Shown here one piece after another: positions 50,327-59,428 of a DNA stretch of 64,000 nucleotides. Position numbers and translations under genes: made by a program. Below the pieces are notes generated by a model. The model searched no databases and had not been told where the DNA came from. It was given only the letters and a program-made list of their open reading frames with translations. Origin of the DNA: Microtetraspora sp. NBRC 13810 (lineage in GTDB: Bacteria > Actinomycetota > Actinomycetes > Streptosporangiales > Streptosporangiaceae); contig NZ_BSRQ01000023.1 of assembly GCF_030268685.1 (NCBI RefSeq), positions 62,001 through 126,000 of the forward strand, given 5' to 3'. Each line of letters starts with the position of its first letter. Within the stretch, counting starts at the first letter, position 1.

Positions 50327-51399
50327 CGGGCCACCTCCTCGTAGGCGGCCGCCAGCAGTTCCTCCGCCGGGTCCTCCAGCCGGCCCACCCGGGCCAGGCC
50401 GTCCAGCACGACGAACCTGCGGGTGGCGCCGCGGTTCTTCTTGTCCAGGCGCATGTGGTCGCGCAGCTCCGGCCACGCCTCGCGCGGGTAGGCCGTGGGC
50501 AGGCCGACCGAGGTGAGGATGTCGCGGGTGCGCCGGACCAGGTCCGGGCCGATCCGGCCGGAGAGCCTGGACAGCTCGGCGGCGAAGACCATGCCGATCG
50601 CGACGGCCTCGCCGTGCCGGATCCGGTAATCCTCGACCCGCTCGATCGCGTGGGCCAGCGTGTGGCCGTAGTTGAGGATCTCGCGCAGCCCCGACTCGCG
50701 CAGGTCGGCGCCCACGACGTCGGCCTTCACCCGGACCTTGCGCTCGATCAGCTCCCTGGTGTGGCCGCCCTCGGGCATCCGGGCGGCGGCCGGGTCGTCC
50801 TCGACGAGCCGCAGGATCTCCGGATCGGCGATGAAACCGCCCTTGATCACCTCGGCGAGGCCGGCGACGTAGTCGTCCCTGGGCACGGTGGCCAGGGTGT
50901 CCAGGTCGCACAGCACGCCGGCGGGCGGGTGGAAGGATCCCACGAGGTTCTTGCCCTCGGCGGTGTTGATGCCGGTCTTGCCGCCGACCGCCGCGTCGAC
51001 CATGCCGAGCAGCGTGGTCGGCACCTGCACGACCTTGATGCCGCGCAGCCAGGTCGCCGCGGCGAAGCCGGCCAGGTCGGTGGTGGCGCCGCCGCCCACG
51101 CCGACCACGGCGTCGGAGCGGGTGACGCCGTGCCGGCCGAACGCCGCCCACAGCCCGGCCGCCACGGCCGCGGTCTTGGCCCGCTCGCCGTCGGGCACCG
51201 GCAGCGCGGCTACCTGGAACCCGGCCCCTTCGACGGCCTCGCGGACCGACCTGGCGATCTCCGGCAGGGTCTCCGGGTGCACCAGGGCGACGGTGCGCAC
51301 GCCGTCGCCGAGCAGGCCGCCGAGCTCACCGAGCACGCCGCCGCCGACGACCACGTCGTAGGGCCGGTCGCCGGCGACCGTGATCCTGGTGGCGGTCAC
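50323..51399 (-). CDS. aroB: 3-dehydroquinate synthase (358 aa)
   Basis: Second enzyme of the shikimate pathway (DAHP to 3-dehydroquinate), NAD+ and divalent-metal dependent. Motifs: [48 protein letters not shown] with metal-ligand Glu, and the metal His in GHTLAHAIE and [13 protein letters not shown] 51399 overlaps the aroK stop by 4 nt (GTGA). Length normal for a monofunctional enzyme. Confidence 0.96.
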   Translation of the reverse strand: MTATRITVAGDRPYDVVVGGGVLGELGGLLGDGVRTVALVHPETLPEIARSVREAVEGAGFQVAALPVPDGERAKTAAVAAGLWAAFGRHGVTRSDAVVGVGGGATTDLAGFAAATWLRGIKVVQVPTTLLGMVDAAVGGKTGINTAEGKNLVGSFHPPAGVLCDLDTLATVPRDDYVAGLAEVIKGGFIADPEILRLVEDDPAAARMPEGGHTRELIERKVRVKADVVGADLRESGLREILNYGHTLAHAIERVEDYRIRHGEAVAIGMVFAAELSRLSGRIGPDLVRRTRDILTSVGLPTAYPREAWPELRDHMRLDKKNRGATRRFVVLDGLARVGRLEDPAEELLAAAYEEVAR

Positions 51400-51896
51400 G
51401 GCGCGAGCTCCTTGACGAGCTCGTCGACGATCTCCTCCGGCTCCCGGCCGTCGGTCGGCACCTTGCTCGTGGCGAGGCGCTCGTAGATCGGGCGGCGGGC
51501 CTCCAGCAGCATCTTGAGGCGGCTGCGCGGGTTGAGCACCAGCAGCGGGCGCGCCGAGGCGAGACCCACCCGCTGGACCGCCTGCGCGAGGCCGACCTCC
51601 AGGTAGACGACGGTGTGCCCGGCGAGCAGCCGCTGCGTCTCCTCGGCGAGGATCGCGCCACCGCCCAGTGACAGGACGCCGTCGTGCTCCTCCAGCGCGC
51701 CGCGCACGGCTTCGGCCTCCAGCGCGCGGAACCGCTCCTCGCCGTCCTCGACGAAGATGTCCCCGACCGGCTTGCCGGCCACGGCCTCCACGTCGTCGTC
51801 GGTGTCGCGGAACGCGACGCCCAGCCGCTCGGCGAGCAGTCGGCCGACGGTCGACTTGCCGGCTCCGGGCGGGCCGATGAGCACGGCGCGGGTCAC
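51396..51896 (-). CDS. aroK: Shikimate kinase (166 aa)
   Basis: P-loop kinase phosphorylating shikimate. Walker [12 protein letters not shown] (residues 9-19), shikimate-binding DTDDDVE and [14 protein letters not shown], and the lid Arg in ARPLL. GTG 51896 overlaps the aroC stop by 4 nt; its own stop overlaps aroB by 4 nt. Position between aroC and aroB is the usual actinobacterial order. Confidence 0.96.
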   Translation of the reverse strand: MTRAVLIGPPGAGKSTVGRLLAERLGVAFRDTDDDVEAVAGKPVGDIFVEDGEERFRALEAEAVRGALEEHDGVLSLGGGAILAEETQRLLAGHTVVYLEVGLAQAVQRVGLASARPLLVLNPRSRLKMLLEARRPIYERLATSKVPTDGREPEEIVDELVKELAP

Positions 51897-53092
51897 TCGG
51901 TCACCGCCTGGGAGGGCGGCTTGAGCATCGAGGAGAGGTAGCCGGACAGGTTGCGCGCGACCTCCTCGACCGAGTCTCCGCCGAACTTCTCCACCACCGC
52001 GTCGGCGAGCACCAGGGCGACCATCGCCTCGGCGACGACCGCGGCCGCGGGCACCGAGCACACGTCGGACCGCTGGTTGATCGCCTTGGCCGGCTCGCCG
52101 GTGATCACGTCGACCGTGCGCAGCGCCCGGGGGACCGTGGAGATCGGCTTCATCGCGGCGCGCACCCGCAGCGGCTCGCCGTTGGTCATGCCGCCCTCGA
52201 TGCCGCCCGCGCGGTTGGTGACCCGCCGGACGCCGTCGGCCTCGCCCACGATCTCGTCGTGCGCCCGGGAGCCCCTGCGCCTGGCGGTCTCGAAGCCGTC
52301 GCCCACCGCGACGCCCTTGATCGCCTGGATGCCCATCAGCGCGCCGGCGAGCCGCGAGTCGAGGCGCCGGTCCCAGTGCACGTAGCTGCCCAGGCCCGGC
52401 GGCAGCCCGTAGGCGACCACCTCGACCACGCCGCCGAGGGTGTCGCCCTCCTTGCGGGCCGTCTCGATCTCGGCGACCATCGCGGCGCTCGCCTCCGGGT
52501 CGTGACAGCGCACCGGGTCCTCGTCCACGGCGGCGAGGTCGCCGGGGCCGGGCAGCACGCCGTCGGGCGCGGCGGCCGTGCCGATCTCGACGACGTGGCT
52601 GACGATCTCGACTCCGAGCGCCTGCCGGAGGAAGGCGACGGCGACCCGGCCGAGGGCCACCCTGGCGGCCGTCTCCCGGGCGCTGGCGCGGTCGAGGACC
52701 GGGCGGGCGTCGTCGAAGCCGTACTTCTGCATGCCGGACAGGTCGGCGTGGCCGGGACGCGGGCGGGAGAGCGGCGCGTTGCGCGCCTGGCCCTCCAGGA
52801 TCTCCGGGTCGACCGGGTCGGCCGCCATCACGGTCTCCCACTTGGGCCACTCGCTGTTGCCGACCCGGATCGCGACCGGGCTGCCGAGCGTGCGCCCGTG
52901 GCGGACCCCGCCCACGATGTTCACCACGTCCTGCTCGAACTTCATCCGCGCGCCGCGGCCGTAACCGAGGCGGCGGCGCCGCAACGCCTCCTGGATGTCG
53001 GCGGTGGTCACCTCCACCCCGGCGGGCAGCCCTTCAAGGATCGCGACAAGCTCGGGGCCGTGTGACTCCCCTGCGGTCAACCAGCGCAACAT
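51893..53092 (-). CDS. aroC: Chorismate synthase (399 aa)
   Basis: Final shikimate-pathway enzyme (EPSP to chorismate), needing reduced FMN. Motifs: [15 protein letters not shown] at the start, [12 protein letters not shown], the [10 protein letters not shown] block, [25 protein letters not shown] and [18 protein letters not shown] 53092 is the family start; a weak GGAAGA lies 10 nt upstream. It is the first gene of a four-gene operon in which every junction overlaps by 4 nt, which should keep protein ratios fixed. Confidence 0.96.
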   Translation of the reverse strand: MLRWLTAGESHGPELVAILEGLPAGVEVTTADIQEALRRRRLGYGRGARMKFEQDVVNIVGGVRHGRTLGSPVAIRVGNSEWPKWETVMAADPVDPEILEGQARNAPLSRPRPGHADLSGMQKYGFDDARPVLDRASARETAARVALGRVAVAFLRQALGVEIVSHVVEIGTAAAPDGVLPGPGDLAAVDEDPVRCHDPEASAAMVAEIETARKEGDTLGGVVEVVAYGLPPGLGSYVHWDRRLDSRLAGALMGIQAIKGVAVGDGFETARRRGSRAHDEIVGEADGVRRVTNRAGGIEGGMTNGEPLRVRAAMKPISTVPRALRTVDVITGEPAKAINQRSDVCSVPAAAVVAEAMVALVLADAVVEKFGGDSVEEVARNLSGYLSSMLKPPSQAVTE

Positions 53093-53221
53093 GGGGTCAA
53101 GTCTTCCATACCCTGTGATCCGTGCCCGCCACGCCTGACGGAACCCCAGGTGGGCGGGCATTCGCAGCCCGCCCACCGGCACGGTCCGGCTCGCGCGGTC
53201 CCGGCCGCCCGCTTCGCCCCG

Positions 53222-53881
53222 CTAGTCCTCCGCCGCCAGCCGGCCTCCGGGTGCCGTGCCGTAGGGGAAGGTGTGGTTCGCCGGGCCCGCGCTGAGAGCG
53301 TTGCGCAGGTACCAGGTCAGGCTGCCGGAGTTCCGGAGGGTGTAGCCGGGGCCGTCCCCTCCGGCGCCGTCCCAGTCGCCGGCCACGGGGCAGTGCACGT
53401 CGGCGGGCCCGAAGTCGAAGGTGCGGTCGGCCTCCCCTCCGGCGAGCTGGTCGCGCAGATGCCAGGTCAGCCCGGAGGCGTTCGTGCGGGAGATGCCGAC
53501 GGTGTCGCGGCCGTCGCCGTCCCAGTCGCCCACGGCCGGGAAGTCCCCGCTGCGGCCGTAGGCGAAGGTGTGGTCGGCGTCCCCGCCGCTGTTGTCGTCG
53601 CGGAGGTGCCACGTGAAGCCCGAGCCGTCGTCGAACGCGAAGCCGGGAGTGTCGTCGCCGTCACCGTCCCAGTCTCCGCTGAGGATGTACGTGCGCCGCT
53701 CGCCGGAGGCGTTCCACCTGCATCCGGCCCAGTTCAGCACGCCCACCTCGCCGTCCGCCGCCGGACCGGGAGTGGGTTCCGCCGCGGCCGTACGGGCGCC
53801 GGCCGCGGGCGCGCCCATGCTCGCCACGGTCAGGCTGCTCAGCACGAGTACCGCGCCGGTGAACACGCGTCTGCTTTTCAT
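53222..53881 (-). CDS. Secreted three-repeat protein with GDWDGDG motifs (219 aa)
   Basis: A signal peptide (MKSRRVFTGAVLVLSSLTVA, cleavage near AGA) precedes three repeats of about 47 residues of the form GDWDGDG-DT-G...SG-TWHLRD...GG-AD-TF-FG. The Asp-rich GDWDGDGDDT loop is typical of FG-GAP/VCBS calcium-binding blades. Three blades are too few for a closed propeller, so this may be an open or oligomerising form. The third repeat has lost one acidic residue (GDWDGAGGDG). Extracellular function unknown. Monocistronic, downstream of the aroC promoter region. Confidence 0.8.
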   Translation of the reverse strand: MKSRRVFTGAVLVLSSLTVASMGAPAAGARTAAAEPTPGPAADGEVGVLNWAGCRWNASGERRTYILSGDWDGDGDDTPGFAFDDGSGFTWHLRDDNSGGDADHTFAYGRSGDFPAVGDWDGDGRDTVGISRTNASGLTWHLRDQLAGGEADRTFDFGPADVHCPVAGDWDGAGGDGPGYTLRNSGSLTWYLRNALSAGPANHTFPYGTAPGGRLAAED

Positions 53882-54069
53882 GTGCCGCTACCCGCTGCAG
53901 AAGAGATGTCCCTCACATGATCGTTCGCGGGGGAATGCGGACACAAAGTCCGGTTCGGTGCGGGGAAACACTCGGAAGGTATGGTTTGCCCGGCCCTTCG
54001 AGCCGACCGCGCTGCACATGCCGTCGCGCCGAAATCCACCCTGTCCGGCATCCGGTGGGAGACGGGGGT

Positions 54070-54732
54070 CTACCAGGGACCGCCTGTGAATATCGCGGCC
54101 AGGGTGCCGAGGATCATGAAGGGGCCGAAGGGGAGGTCCGACTTGCGGCTCCCCCGGCGGGTGACGATCATGGCGAGGCCGTACAGGCCGGCGGCCAGGT
54201 GGGCGGCGAAGACGCCCGCGACCACGCTGGCCCAGCCGAGCCAGCCGAGCGCCGTGCCCAGCGCGGCCCCGAGCTTCACGTCCCCGAGGCCCATCCCGGC
54301 CGGGTTCACCAGGAAGAGCACCAGGTAGAACGCGCTCACCGCGAGCCCGCCGAGCAGCGCCCCGGCCAGTTCGTCATGTCTTCGCTCGGCGACCGCGGTC
54401 ACGGCCAGCAGCCCCAGCGTCCCCGCGTACGCCGCCGCGGTGAGCCGGTCGGGCAGCCGGAACACCGCCACGTCCACCAGCGCCAGCGGCACGGCGCACA
54501 CCGCCAGCCAGCCGAACGCCGCCCACACCCCCGCAGACGGCACGGCCACCGCCAGCCCGGCCAGCAGCAGCCCGGTGACCACCTCGACGGAGAACCGCGC
54601 CGGCCGGTACGCGGGCGGCGCCCCCGGCGTGGTGTCGGGGACGACCCCGAGGAACAGGTGCGCCCGTTGCCACCCTCCGGCGGCCAGGGCGGCACCGGCC
54701 ACCGCCAGCGTCCACATCAGCGGCGTCAGCAC
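54070..54732 (-). CDS. A24 prepilin peptidase-like membrane protease (220 aa)
   Basis: Six to seven hydrophobic segments with the two Asp motifs of type IV prepilin leader peptidases: LALVDVAVFRLPD and GMGLGDVKLGAALG. It lacks the N-terminal methyltransferase/Cys domain, as do the shorter archaeal/actinobacterial TadV-like forms. It would cleave pilin-like signal peptides at the membrane; no pilus genes are nearby. GTG 54732 has TAGGGT 6 nt before it, suggesting a leaderless mRNA. Confidence 0.85.
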   Translation of the reverse strand: MLTPLMWTLAVAGAALAAGGWQRAHLFLGVVPDTTPGAPPAYRPARFSVEVVTGLLLAGLAVAVPSAGVWAAFGWLAVCAVPLALVDVAVFRLPDRLTAAAYAGTLGLLAVTAVAERRHDELAGALLGGLAVSAFYLVLFLVNPAGMGLGDVKLGAALGTALGWLGWASVVAGVFAAHLAAGLYGLAMIVTRRGSRKSDLPFGPFMILGTLAAIFTGGPW

Positions 54733-54738
54733 ACCCCG

Positions 54739-54744
54739 ACCCTA
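54739..54744 (-). promoter_or_regulatory. Putative -10 (TAGGGT) of the prepilin peptidase gene
   Basis: TAGGGT ends 6 nt before GTG 54732. No Shine-Dalgarno. Confidence 0.45.
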
Positions 54745-54789
54745 CGCCGCGCGGGTCGTCCGCACCGGCGAACGCCGGGGCCGCCCGGA

Positions 54790-55347
54790 TCAGCGGCGGC
54801 GGGACCAGGGGAAGCGGCGGCGCGGGGTTGCGGGGGGCGCGGGGTCGGGGGTGAGGGTGAGGCCCGCCCGGGCGAGGCGCTGTGGCAGGTGGGCCGGGGG
54901 GCCGTGCAGGGCGGCCAGAGCCTGGAGGGGGGTGCCCTCGATGACGAAGGGGGACGGTCCCGCCACGTCGATGACGACGGCGGCGGCGTTCTCCATCACG
55001 GCCGCGTGGCAGACCTGGGGGACGGTGGCCTGGATCGGGCGGGCGTCGGGGCGCCAGCGGGTCAGCGGCTCGGTGCCGGTGAAGGCGAGCACGGCCTCCC
55101 TGCCGTCCGCGCCGACCAGTTTCGGCAGGGCCATCTCGCTCTCCTTCTCCTGCCTGAGCCCGTGCGCGCCCACCTCCGACTCGGTCAGCAGGGCCACCAC
55201 CGGGACCAGCACGCGGGCCGCGCCGAGCGCGGAGAGCACCTGGGCGGCGTCGGCCGTGCCGGCGGCGAAGGCCGCGAGCGCGGCCGCCACCGCGGCGTCG
55301 GCGCTGCCGTCGTCGTCGGGAACCAGTGGTCGCGGAATGCTCGGCAC
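54790..55347 (-). CDS. SseB-family protein (185 aa)
   Basis: An SseB-like N-terminal domain: AAVAAALAAFAAGTADAAQVLSAL, VLVPVVALLTES, and a family-typical LPKLVGADGREAVLAFTGTEPLTRW (GREA..FT..E). A Pro/Arg tail follows. In actinobacteria SseB proteins are cytoplasmic, of unclear function, and often near translation genes. GTG 55347 is chosen because TAGGCT lies 8 nt upstream and family sequence begins there. Same strand as the prepilin peptidase gene, with 57 bp between them. Confidence 0.8.
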   Translation of the reverse strand: MPSIPRPLVPDDDGSADAAVAAALAAFAAGTADAAQVLSALGAARVLVPVVALLTESEVGAHGLRQEKESEMALPKLVGADGREAVLAFTGTEPLTRWRPDARPIQATVPQVCHAAVMENAAAVVIDVAGPSPFVIEGTPLQALAALHGPPAHLPQRLARAGLTLTPDPAPPATPRRRFPWSRRR

Positions 55348-55355
55348 GTTGCGTG

Positions 55356-55361
55356 AGCCTA
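55356..55361 (-). promoter_or_regulatory. Putative -10 (TAGGCT) of the SseB-like gene
   Basis: TAGGCT ends 8 nt before GTG 55347; leaderless transcription likely. Confidence 0.5.
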
Positions 55362-55524
55362 CTAGCGCCGCCGCCCCCGCCATCCACACCACCACCCGCA
55401 CCCACCACCACGCCACGCGGGCCGTGCGCGCCGCCGTGCCGCGCGGCCGTGCACGCTCCCGCGCGGACGGCTGTGGACGGCGCGCCGGCGCGGGCGGGTG
55501 GGGGTGGGCTCGGTGGGGAGGGGC

Positions 55525-56631
55525 TCAGCCCAGGTCGGCGATGGCGGCGACGGTGCCGCCGCCGGAGGGGCCCTGGTGGACGGCGGCCACCGAGACGAAG
55601 ACGGCGGGGTCTCCGGTGACGGACGCGGCGACCCCGCCGACGGCGGCCTTGATCTGGCGGTGCCAGTGGACGTCGGAGTCGTCGAGCATGATGTTGCGGC
55701 GCCCGCGGACCTTGCCCGACGGGTCGGCCTCGCACTTGATGAAGACGTTCACCAGGCGGTCGCCGAGGTCGTCGGGGTGCGGGCGGTCGGGCAGGTCGAT
55801 GCCGCTGGAGCGGATCGCGTCCCACACGCCGTCGGCGTCGAGCGCGTCCCTCATGACGCCGTGCCCGGCGCGGTAGCGCCCGCCGATGCCGCGGACGTTG
55901 CCGACCACGACGATCTGGGCGCGGTCCAGCTCGACGCCGCTGGAGCAGGAGGCGACCGAGGAGTAGAGCGACAGGTCGCGGTGGATCTGGTCGGCGGTGG
56001 GCATCTCGATCTCGCCGAGGGCGACGGCGATGCCGAGCGCGGTGGTGGAGTTGGAGATGTCCATGGACGGGCCGGTGTCCTCGGTCACCACGTCGTGCCC
56101 GCGCGACTTGGCGTCGGTGATGGTGGCCAGGGTCAGCAGCGGGGTCTTGGTCTGCACGTAGTGCACGTCGGCGGGGTCGTCGATGCCGGCGATCTTCATG
56201 GCCTCGCGTACCCCGGCGGCGACCTTCTCCACCATCGCGGGCCGCCCGATGTCCTCGGGCAGGATCACGTCGCTCATCGCCACCCCGACCGACACCCGCG
56301 GCTCCTCACCGCGCGGCGCCGTGGCGGGGTCGACGGTGGCGAAGACGGTGGCGTGCGGGCTCAGCACGCCGTCGGTGCCGCCCGACCACACCAGCGGCAC
56401 CTGGGCCACCTCCTCGGGCGTCCGCGTCCCCTTGGCGATCAGCACCTCACGGAAGGCACGGTCGGCCAGGATGCGGGTGTAGTCGTTCACGCCGCCGTTG
56501 CCCTCGGTCTTGCCGATCACGGCGAGCACCCGGTCGGCCTCGATCACCCCGTCGTCGATGAGCTGGACCAGCCCGGAGGCGTCGGTCACGCTCTCGATGG
56601 CGATCTTGCGCACCTCGATCGGATCCGGCAT
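55525..56631 (-). CDS. Ring-opening amidohydrolase (barbiturase / cyanuric acid hydrolase family) (368 aa)
   Basis: AtzD/barbiturase family, whose three repeated units build a barrel with Ser-Lys pairs. Here the Lys are in [21 protein letters not shown] and [11 protein letters not shown], and the Ser in [20 protein letters not shown] and VHQGPSGGG. The enzyme opens barbiturate (oxidative pyrimidine catabolism) or cyanuric acid (s-triazine catabolism); sequence alone does not decide. ATG 56631 has AAAGGTGA with an 8-nt spacer, lying inside the end of the carbamate-kinase remnant; GTG 56640 is an alternative. Confidence 0.88.
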   Translation of the reverse strand: MPDPIEVRKIAIESVTDASGLVQLIDDGVIEADRVLAVIGKTEGNGGVNDYTRILADRAFREVLIAKGTRTPEEVAQVPLVWSGGTDGVLSPHATVFATVDPATAPRGEEPRVSVGVAMSDVILPEDIGRPAMVEKVAAGVREAMKIAGIDDPADVHYVQTKTPLLTLATITDAKSRGHDVVTEDTGPSMDISNSTTALGIAVALGEIEMPTADQIHRDLSLYSSVASCSSGVELDRAQIVVVGNVRGIGGRYRAGHGVMRDALDADGVWDAIRSSGIDLPDRPHPDDLGDRLVNVFIKCEADPSGKVRGRRNIMLDDSDVHWHRQIKAAVGGVAASVTGDPAVFVSVAAVHQGPSGGGTVAAIADLG

Positions 56632-56632
56632 G

Positions 56633-56883
56633 TCAATCACCTTTCAGCAGGTTCCAGCAGGTTCCAGCAGGACAATTCTTACTCCGCATCACGGTCCACC
56701 CGGCTGCGGAGATCGCCGCTCCGAGCTCCTTCGGGGAGCCGATCACCGCCCGCGCCCCGCCGTACTCGACGAAGCGCGGCGCCGCCCGCACCGCCCGGCG
56801 CCGGCCGCCGGGGAGGCGGACGCTCTGCCGTCGGGGGCGGCCATCGCGTTGCCGCCGGGCGCGATCAGGACGGGTTCCCCCAC
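56633..56883 (-). pseudogene. Internally deleted carbamate kinase gene
   Basis: From GTG 56883 the frame reads VLIAPGGNAMAAPDGRA, the classic N-terminus of carbamate kinase/amino acid kinases. About 15 codons later, in another frame, comes RFVEYGGARAVIGSPKELG and AISAAGWTVM, which matches the C-terminal FVE-GG-RAVIG end of the same family. The roughly 250 residues between are gone and the frame is broken. Stop at 56633 overlaps the next gene's start region. A 10-bp repeat (gctggaacct) duplicates near its end. Carbamate kinase would have used carbamate from ring opening. Confidence 0.75.
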
Positions 56884-56889
56884 AGCGCG

Positions 56890-56895
56890 AAGCTA
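56890..56895 (-). promoter_or_regulatory. Putative -10 (TAGCTT) of the amidohydrolase unit
   Basis: TAGCTT ends 6 nt before GTG 56883 of the carbamate-kinase remnant, so the ancestral promoter appears intact and probably still drives the amidohydrolase. Confidence 0.45.
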
Positions 56896-57046
56896 ACCAG
56901 CGGCGGCCCGCCGTTCATGGGCAACTCTCGCCGAGAGAAGGCATATTCTTCGGCAAATAGCCGGAACCGCACCCGCACCGGGACACGCTCCGGCGGCGCG
57001 TGACGGCGCGTGACGGCGCGCGGGCGGCCCAGGCCAGGCAGGTGGG

Positions 57047-57604
57047 TCAGGACAGGCAGGCGGTGAAGACGGCGGTCAGGCGTTCGACGACGATCTCGCG
57101 GTCGGCGGGGTGCATGACGTCCGGGCCGACGAGGTCGCGCAGGGTGCCGGTGCCGAGGATCAGGGCGGTCGCGATGCCGGCGCGCACCTGCGCGTCCGGG
57201 CCGGACAGGCGGGACTCCAGCGGGCCGAGGATCGCCGACATGATCCGGTCGCGGATCAGGCCGTGGATCTCCGGGCTGGCCGAGGACCGGCTCAGCGTCG
57301 CCACGACGGGACTGCCCGAGTCGGAGCTCAGCCGGTCGGCGACGTACTCGGCGAGGGCGCGGGGCAGCCCGGCCTCCTCGACGTCGATCACCCCGGGGAA
57401 ACGCCCCTGCTGGGCCAGCACCTCGGCGAACAGTTCCCGCTTCGCCCCGAAATAGCGATTGATGAGGGCGATGTTGGCATCCGCCTCGGCCGCGATGAGC
57501 CGCATGGTCACCTGCTCGTAACCGAGCTCCGCGAACAGCCGCCTCGCCGCCTCCAGGATCCGCCTCCGGGTGCTCTCCCGGTCGCGCGGCCGTACCTCAC
57601 CCAC
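57047..57604 (-). CDS. TetR-family regulator (185 aa)
   Basis: N-terminal TetR helix-turn-helix: RRRILEAARRLFAELGYEQVTMRLIAAEADANIALINRYFG, then a helical ligand domain ending ERLTAVFTACLS. The C-terminal domain fits TetR_C_17-type members. GTG 57604 is chosen with GAGGA 8 nt upstream; the longer upstream frame has no family sequence. Divergent from a DHA2-type MFS exporter, 158 bp apart, so it probably represses that gene and possibly itself through the CTGTACAG site. Confidence 0.9.
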   Translation of the reverse strand: MGEVRPRDRESTRRRILEAARRLFAELGYEQVTMRLIAAEADANIALINRYFGAKRELFAEVLAQQGRFPGVIDVEEAGLPRALAEYVADRLSSDSGSPVVATLSRSSASPEIHGLIRDRIMSAILGPLESRLSGPDAQVRAGIATALILGTGTLRDLVGPDVMHPADREIVVERLTAVFTACLS

Positions 57605-57701
57605 CCGCCCATCCTCGCAGATGGACCGGCCGGCCCCGGTCCGCCGCGCACCGGCGGTCCCGGCGGCGGACCGGGGGGTGGTGACGCCCGCGTCGTCCGG
57701 A

Positions 57702-57730
57702 TTGACCGGTAAACAAGCGTCTACTAGATT
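57702..57730 (+). promoter_or_regulatory. MFS exporter promoter (TTGACC-17-TAGATT)
   Basis: TTGACC (57702-57707) and TAGATT (57725-57730) with a 17-nt spacer give the best housekeeping-type promoter on the plus strand in the window. The start point would fall near 57737. Confidence 0.7.
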
Positions 57731-57738
57731 TATATGCA

Positions 57739-57746
57739 CTGTACAG
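57739..57746. promoter_or_regulatory. Palindrome CTGTACAG, candidate TetR operator
   Basis: A perfect 8-bp dyad placed at +2 to +10 relative to the predicted start point of the exporter, where a bound dimer would block initiation. Confidence 0.45.
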
Positions 57747-57762
57747 GTATCGGGGAGGGCCG

Positions 57763-59358
57763 TTGCGCGCGGACGAGGAAGAGAAGCAGGCGGCGGCGCC
57801 GCGCTTCACCCACCGGCAGGTGTTGCGGATCATGGCCGGGCTCATGCTGGCCATGCTGACGTCGATGATCTCGACCTCCGTGGTGAGCACGGCCTTACCC
57901 ACGATCGTGGGCACGCTCGGCGGTCAGGACCAGCTCGCCTGGGTGGCCAGCGCGACCCTGCTGACCACGACGGCGTCCATGCCGCTGTGGGGCAAGCTCT
58001 CCGACCTGTACGGCAGGAAGTTCATGTTCCAGGCGGCCCTGGCCGTCTTCACCCTGGCCTCGGTCGGCGCCGGGTTCGCGCAGGACATGGCACAGCTGAT
58101 CGCGTTGCGGGCGTTGCAGGGCGTCGGCATCGGGGGTCTCCAGGCCCTGCCGCAGATCATCCTCGGCGACGTGGTGGAGCCCCGCGAGCGCGGGCGCTAC
58201 TCCGGCTTCGTCGGCGCCGTCTTCGGCGTGTCCACCGTGGCGGGGCCGCTGCTCGGCGGCTTCATCGTGGACAACCTGTCCTGGCGGTGGTGCTTCTGGA
58301 TCAGCGTGCCGATCGCCGTGGTGGCCTTCGCCGTGATCCAGAAGGTGCTGCGGCTGCCGCTGGTCCGGAGGGACGCCAGGGTCGACTGGTGGGGGGCCGC
58401 GCTCATCACCGGCGGCACCACGGTCCTGATGCTGCTGCTCTCCCTGGGCGGCGTCGAGTTCGCCTGGAACTCCGGGTGGACCTACGGACTGGCCGCGCTC
58501 AGCCTGGCGCTTCTCGCCGGGGCGGTGGTGGCCGAGCGCCGGGCCCCCGAGCCGATCCTGCCGCCGCGGCTGTTCGCCAACCGGACGTTCGTGCTCACCG
58601 CGCTGGCCTCGCTGCTGGTGGGCGCGGCGATGTTCGGCGCGCTGATGTTCCTGCCGCAGTACCTGCAGATCGTCAAGGGGCTCAGCCCCACCGCGTCCGG
58701 GCTCATGACACTGCCGATGGTGGTGGCGCTGCTCTTCTCCTCCATCACGGTCGGCCGCGTCGTCAGCAGGACCGGACGCTGGAAGATCTTCCCGGTGGTG
58801 GGCATGGTGCTCGTCGGGACCGGGCTGTTCCTGCTGTCCGGGCTGCGGGTGGACACCTCGCTGGCGCTCACCGGCGCGTATCTCGCCGTCCTCGGCGCCG
58901 GGCTGGGCGCCAGCATGCAGGTGCTGATCCTCGCCGCGCAGAACTCCGTGACCCGGCCGGACATGGCCGCCACCACGTCGGGGGTGGCCTTCTTCCGCTC
59001 GCTCGGCGGCGCGGTCGGCGTGGCCGCCTTCGGCGCGATCCTGACGTCCCGGCTCACCGCCGAGCTGACCGCGCTGCTCAGCGCGGCGCGCATCCCGCTC
59101 GCGGGCGGCGTGCCCGACCTCGGCGCGCCCGACGTCATCCGCGCGCTGCCCGCGCCGCTGCTCGCGGTCATCCTGGAGGCGTTCACCAGGGCGTTGCACA
59201 TGGTGTTCCTGGTCGGCGTGCCCATCGCCGTACTGGGCGCGATCGCCGCGCTGCTGCTCAAGGAGCTGCCGCTCCGCTCCGCCGCCCCCTCCCCCGTGCC
59301 GCCGCCCGGCTCTCCCGGCCAGGCCGCGGAGGCGCCCGTGCCCGCGCGCTCCGAGTGA
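57763..59358 (+). CDS. DHA2-family (14-TMS) MFS drug exporter (531 aa)
   Basis: EmrB/QacA-type exporter: helix 1 MLAMLTSMISTSVVSTALPTI, loop motif WGKLSDLYGRKFMF, antiporter motif C GAVFGVSTVAGPLLGGFIVD, and 14 hydrophobic segments. The pair VSRTGRWKIFPVVGM marks the second half. A Pro/Ala-rich tail ends the protein. TTG 57763 has GGGAGG 4 nt upstream, and a good promoter lies before it. Divergent from a TetR regulator. Likely exports a drug or other hydrophobic compound. A 15-bp hairpin follows. Confidence 0.92.
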   Translation: MRADEEEKQAAAPRFTHRQVLRIMAGLMLAMLTSMISTSVVSTALPTIVGTLGGQDQLAWVASATLLTTTASMPLWGKLSDLYGRKFMFQAALAVFTLASVGAGFAQDMAQLIALRALQGVGIGGLQALPQIILGDVVEPRERGRYSGFVGAVFGVSTVAGPLLGGFIVDNLSWRWCFWISVPIAVVAFAVIQKVLRLPLVRRDARVDWWGAALITGGTTVLMLLLSLGGVEFAWNSGWTYGLAALSLALLAGAVVAERRAPEPILPPRLFANRTFVLTALASLLVGAAMFGALMFLPQYLQIVKGLSPTASGLMTLPMVVALLFSSITVGRVVSRTGRWKIFPVVGMVLVGTGLFLLSGLRVDTSLALTGAYLAVLGAGLGASMQVLILAAQNSVTRPDMAATTSGVAFFRSLGGAVGVAAFGAILTSRLTAELTALLSAARIPLAGGVPDLGAPDVIRALPAPLLAVILEAFTRALHMVFLVGVPIAVLGAIAALLLKELPLRSAAPSPVPPPGSPGQAAEAPVPARSE

Positions 59359-59361
59359 CCC

Positions 59362-59396
59362 GGCCGGGCGGCGGCGGGGACCGCCGCCGCCCGGCC
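59362..59396. terminator. 15-bp bidirectional hairpin between the exporter and ahpC
   Basis: Perfect 15-bp GC stem (59362-59376 with 59382-59396), 5-nt loop, between convergent stop codons. Confidence 0.85.
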
Positions 59397-59428
59397 GCGC
59401 GCACCGGGCCGGAGCCGGCCTTCGGCGC

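Noticed and set aside
54790-55416. Longer start for the SseB-like gene including a Trp-rich hydrophobic N-terminus
   Set aside because: The extra residues are unlike the family and lie over the TAGGCT element that fits a leaderless GTG start.
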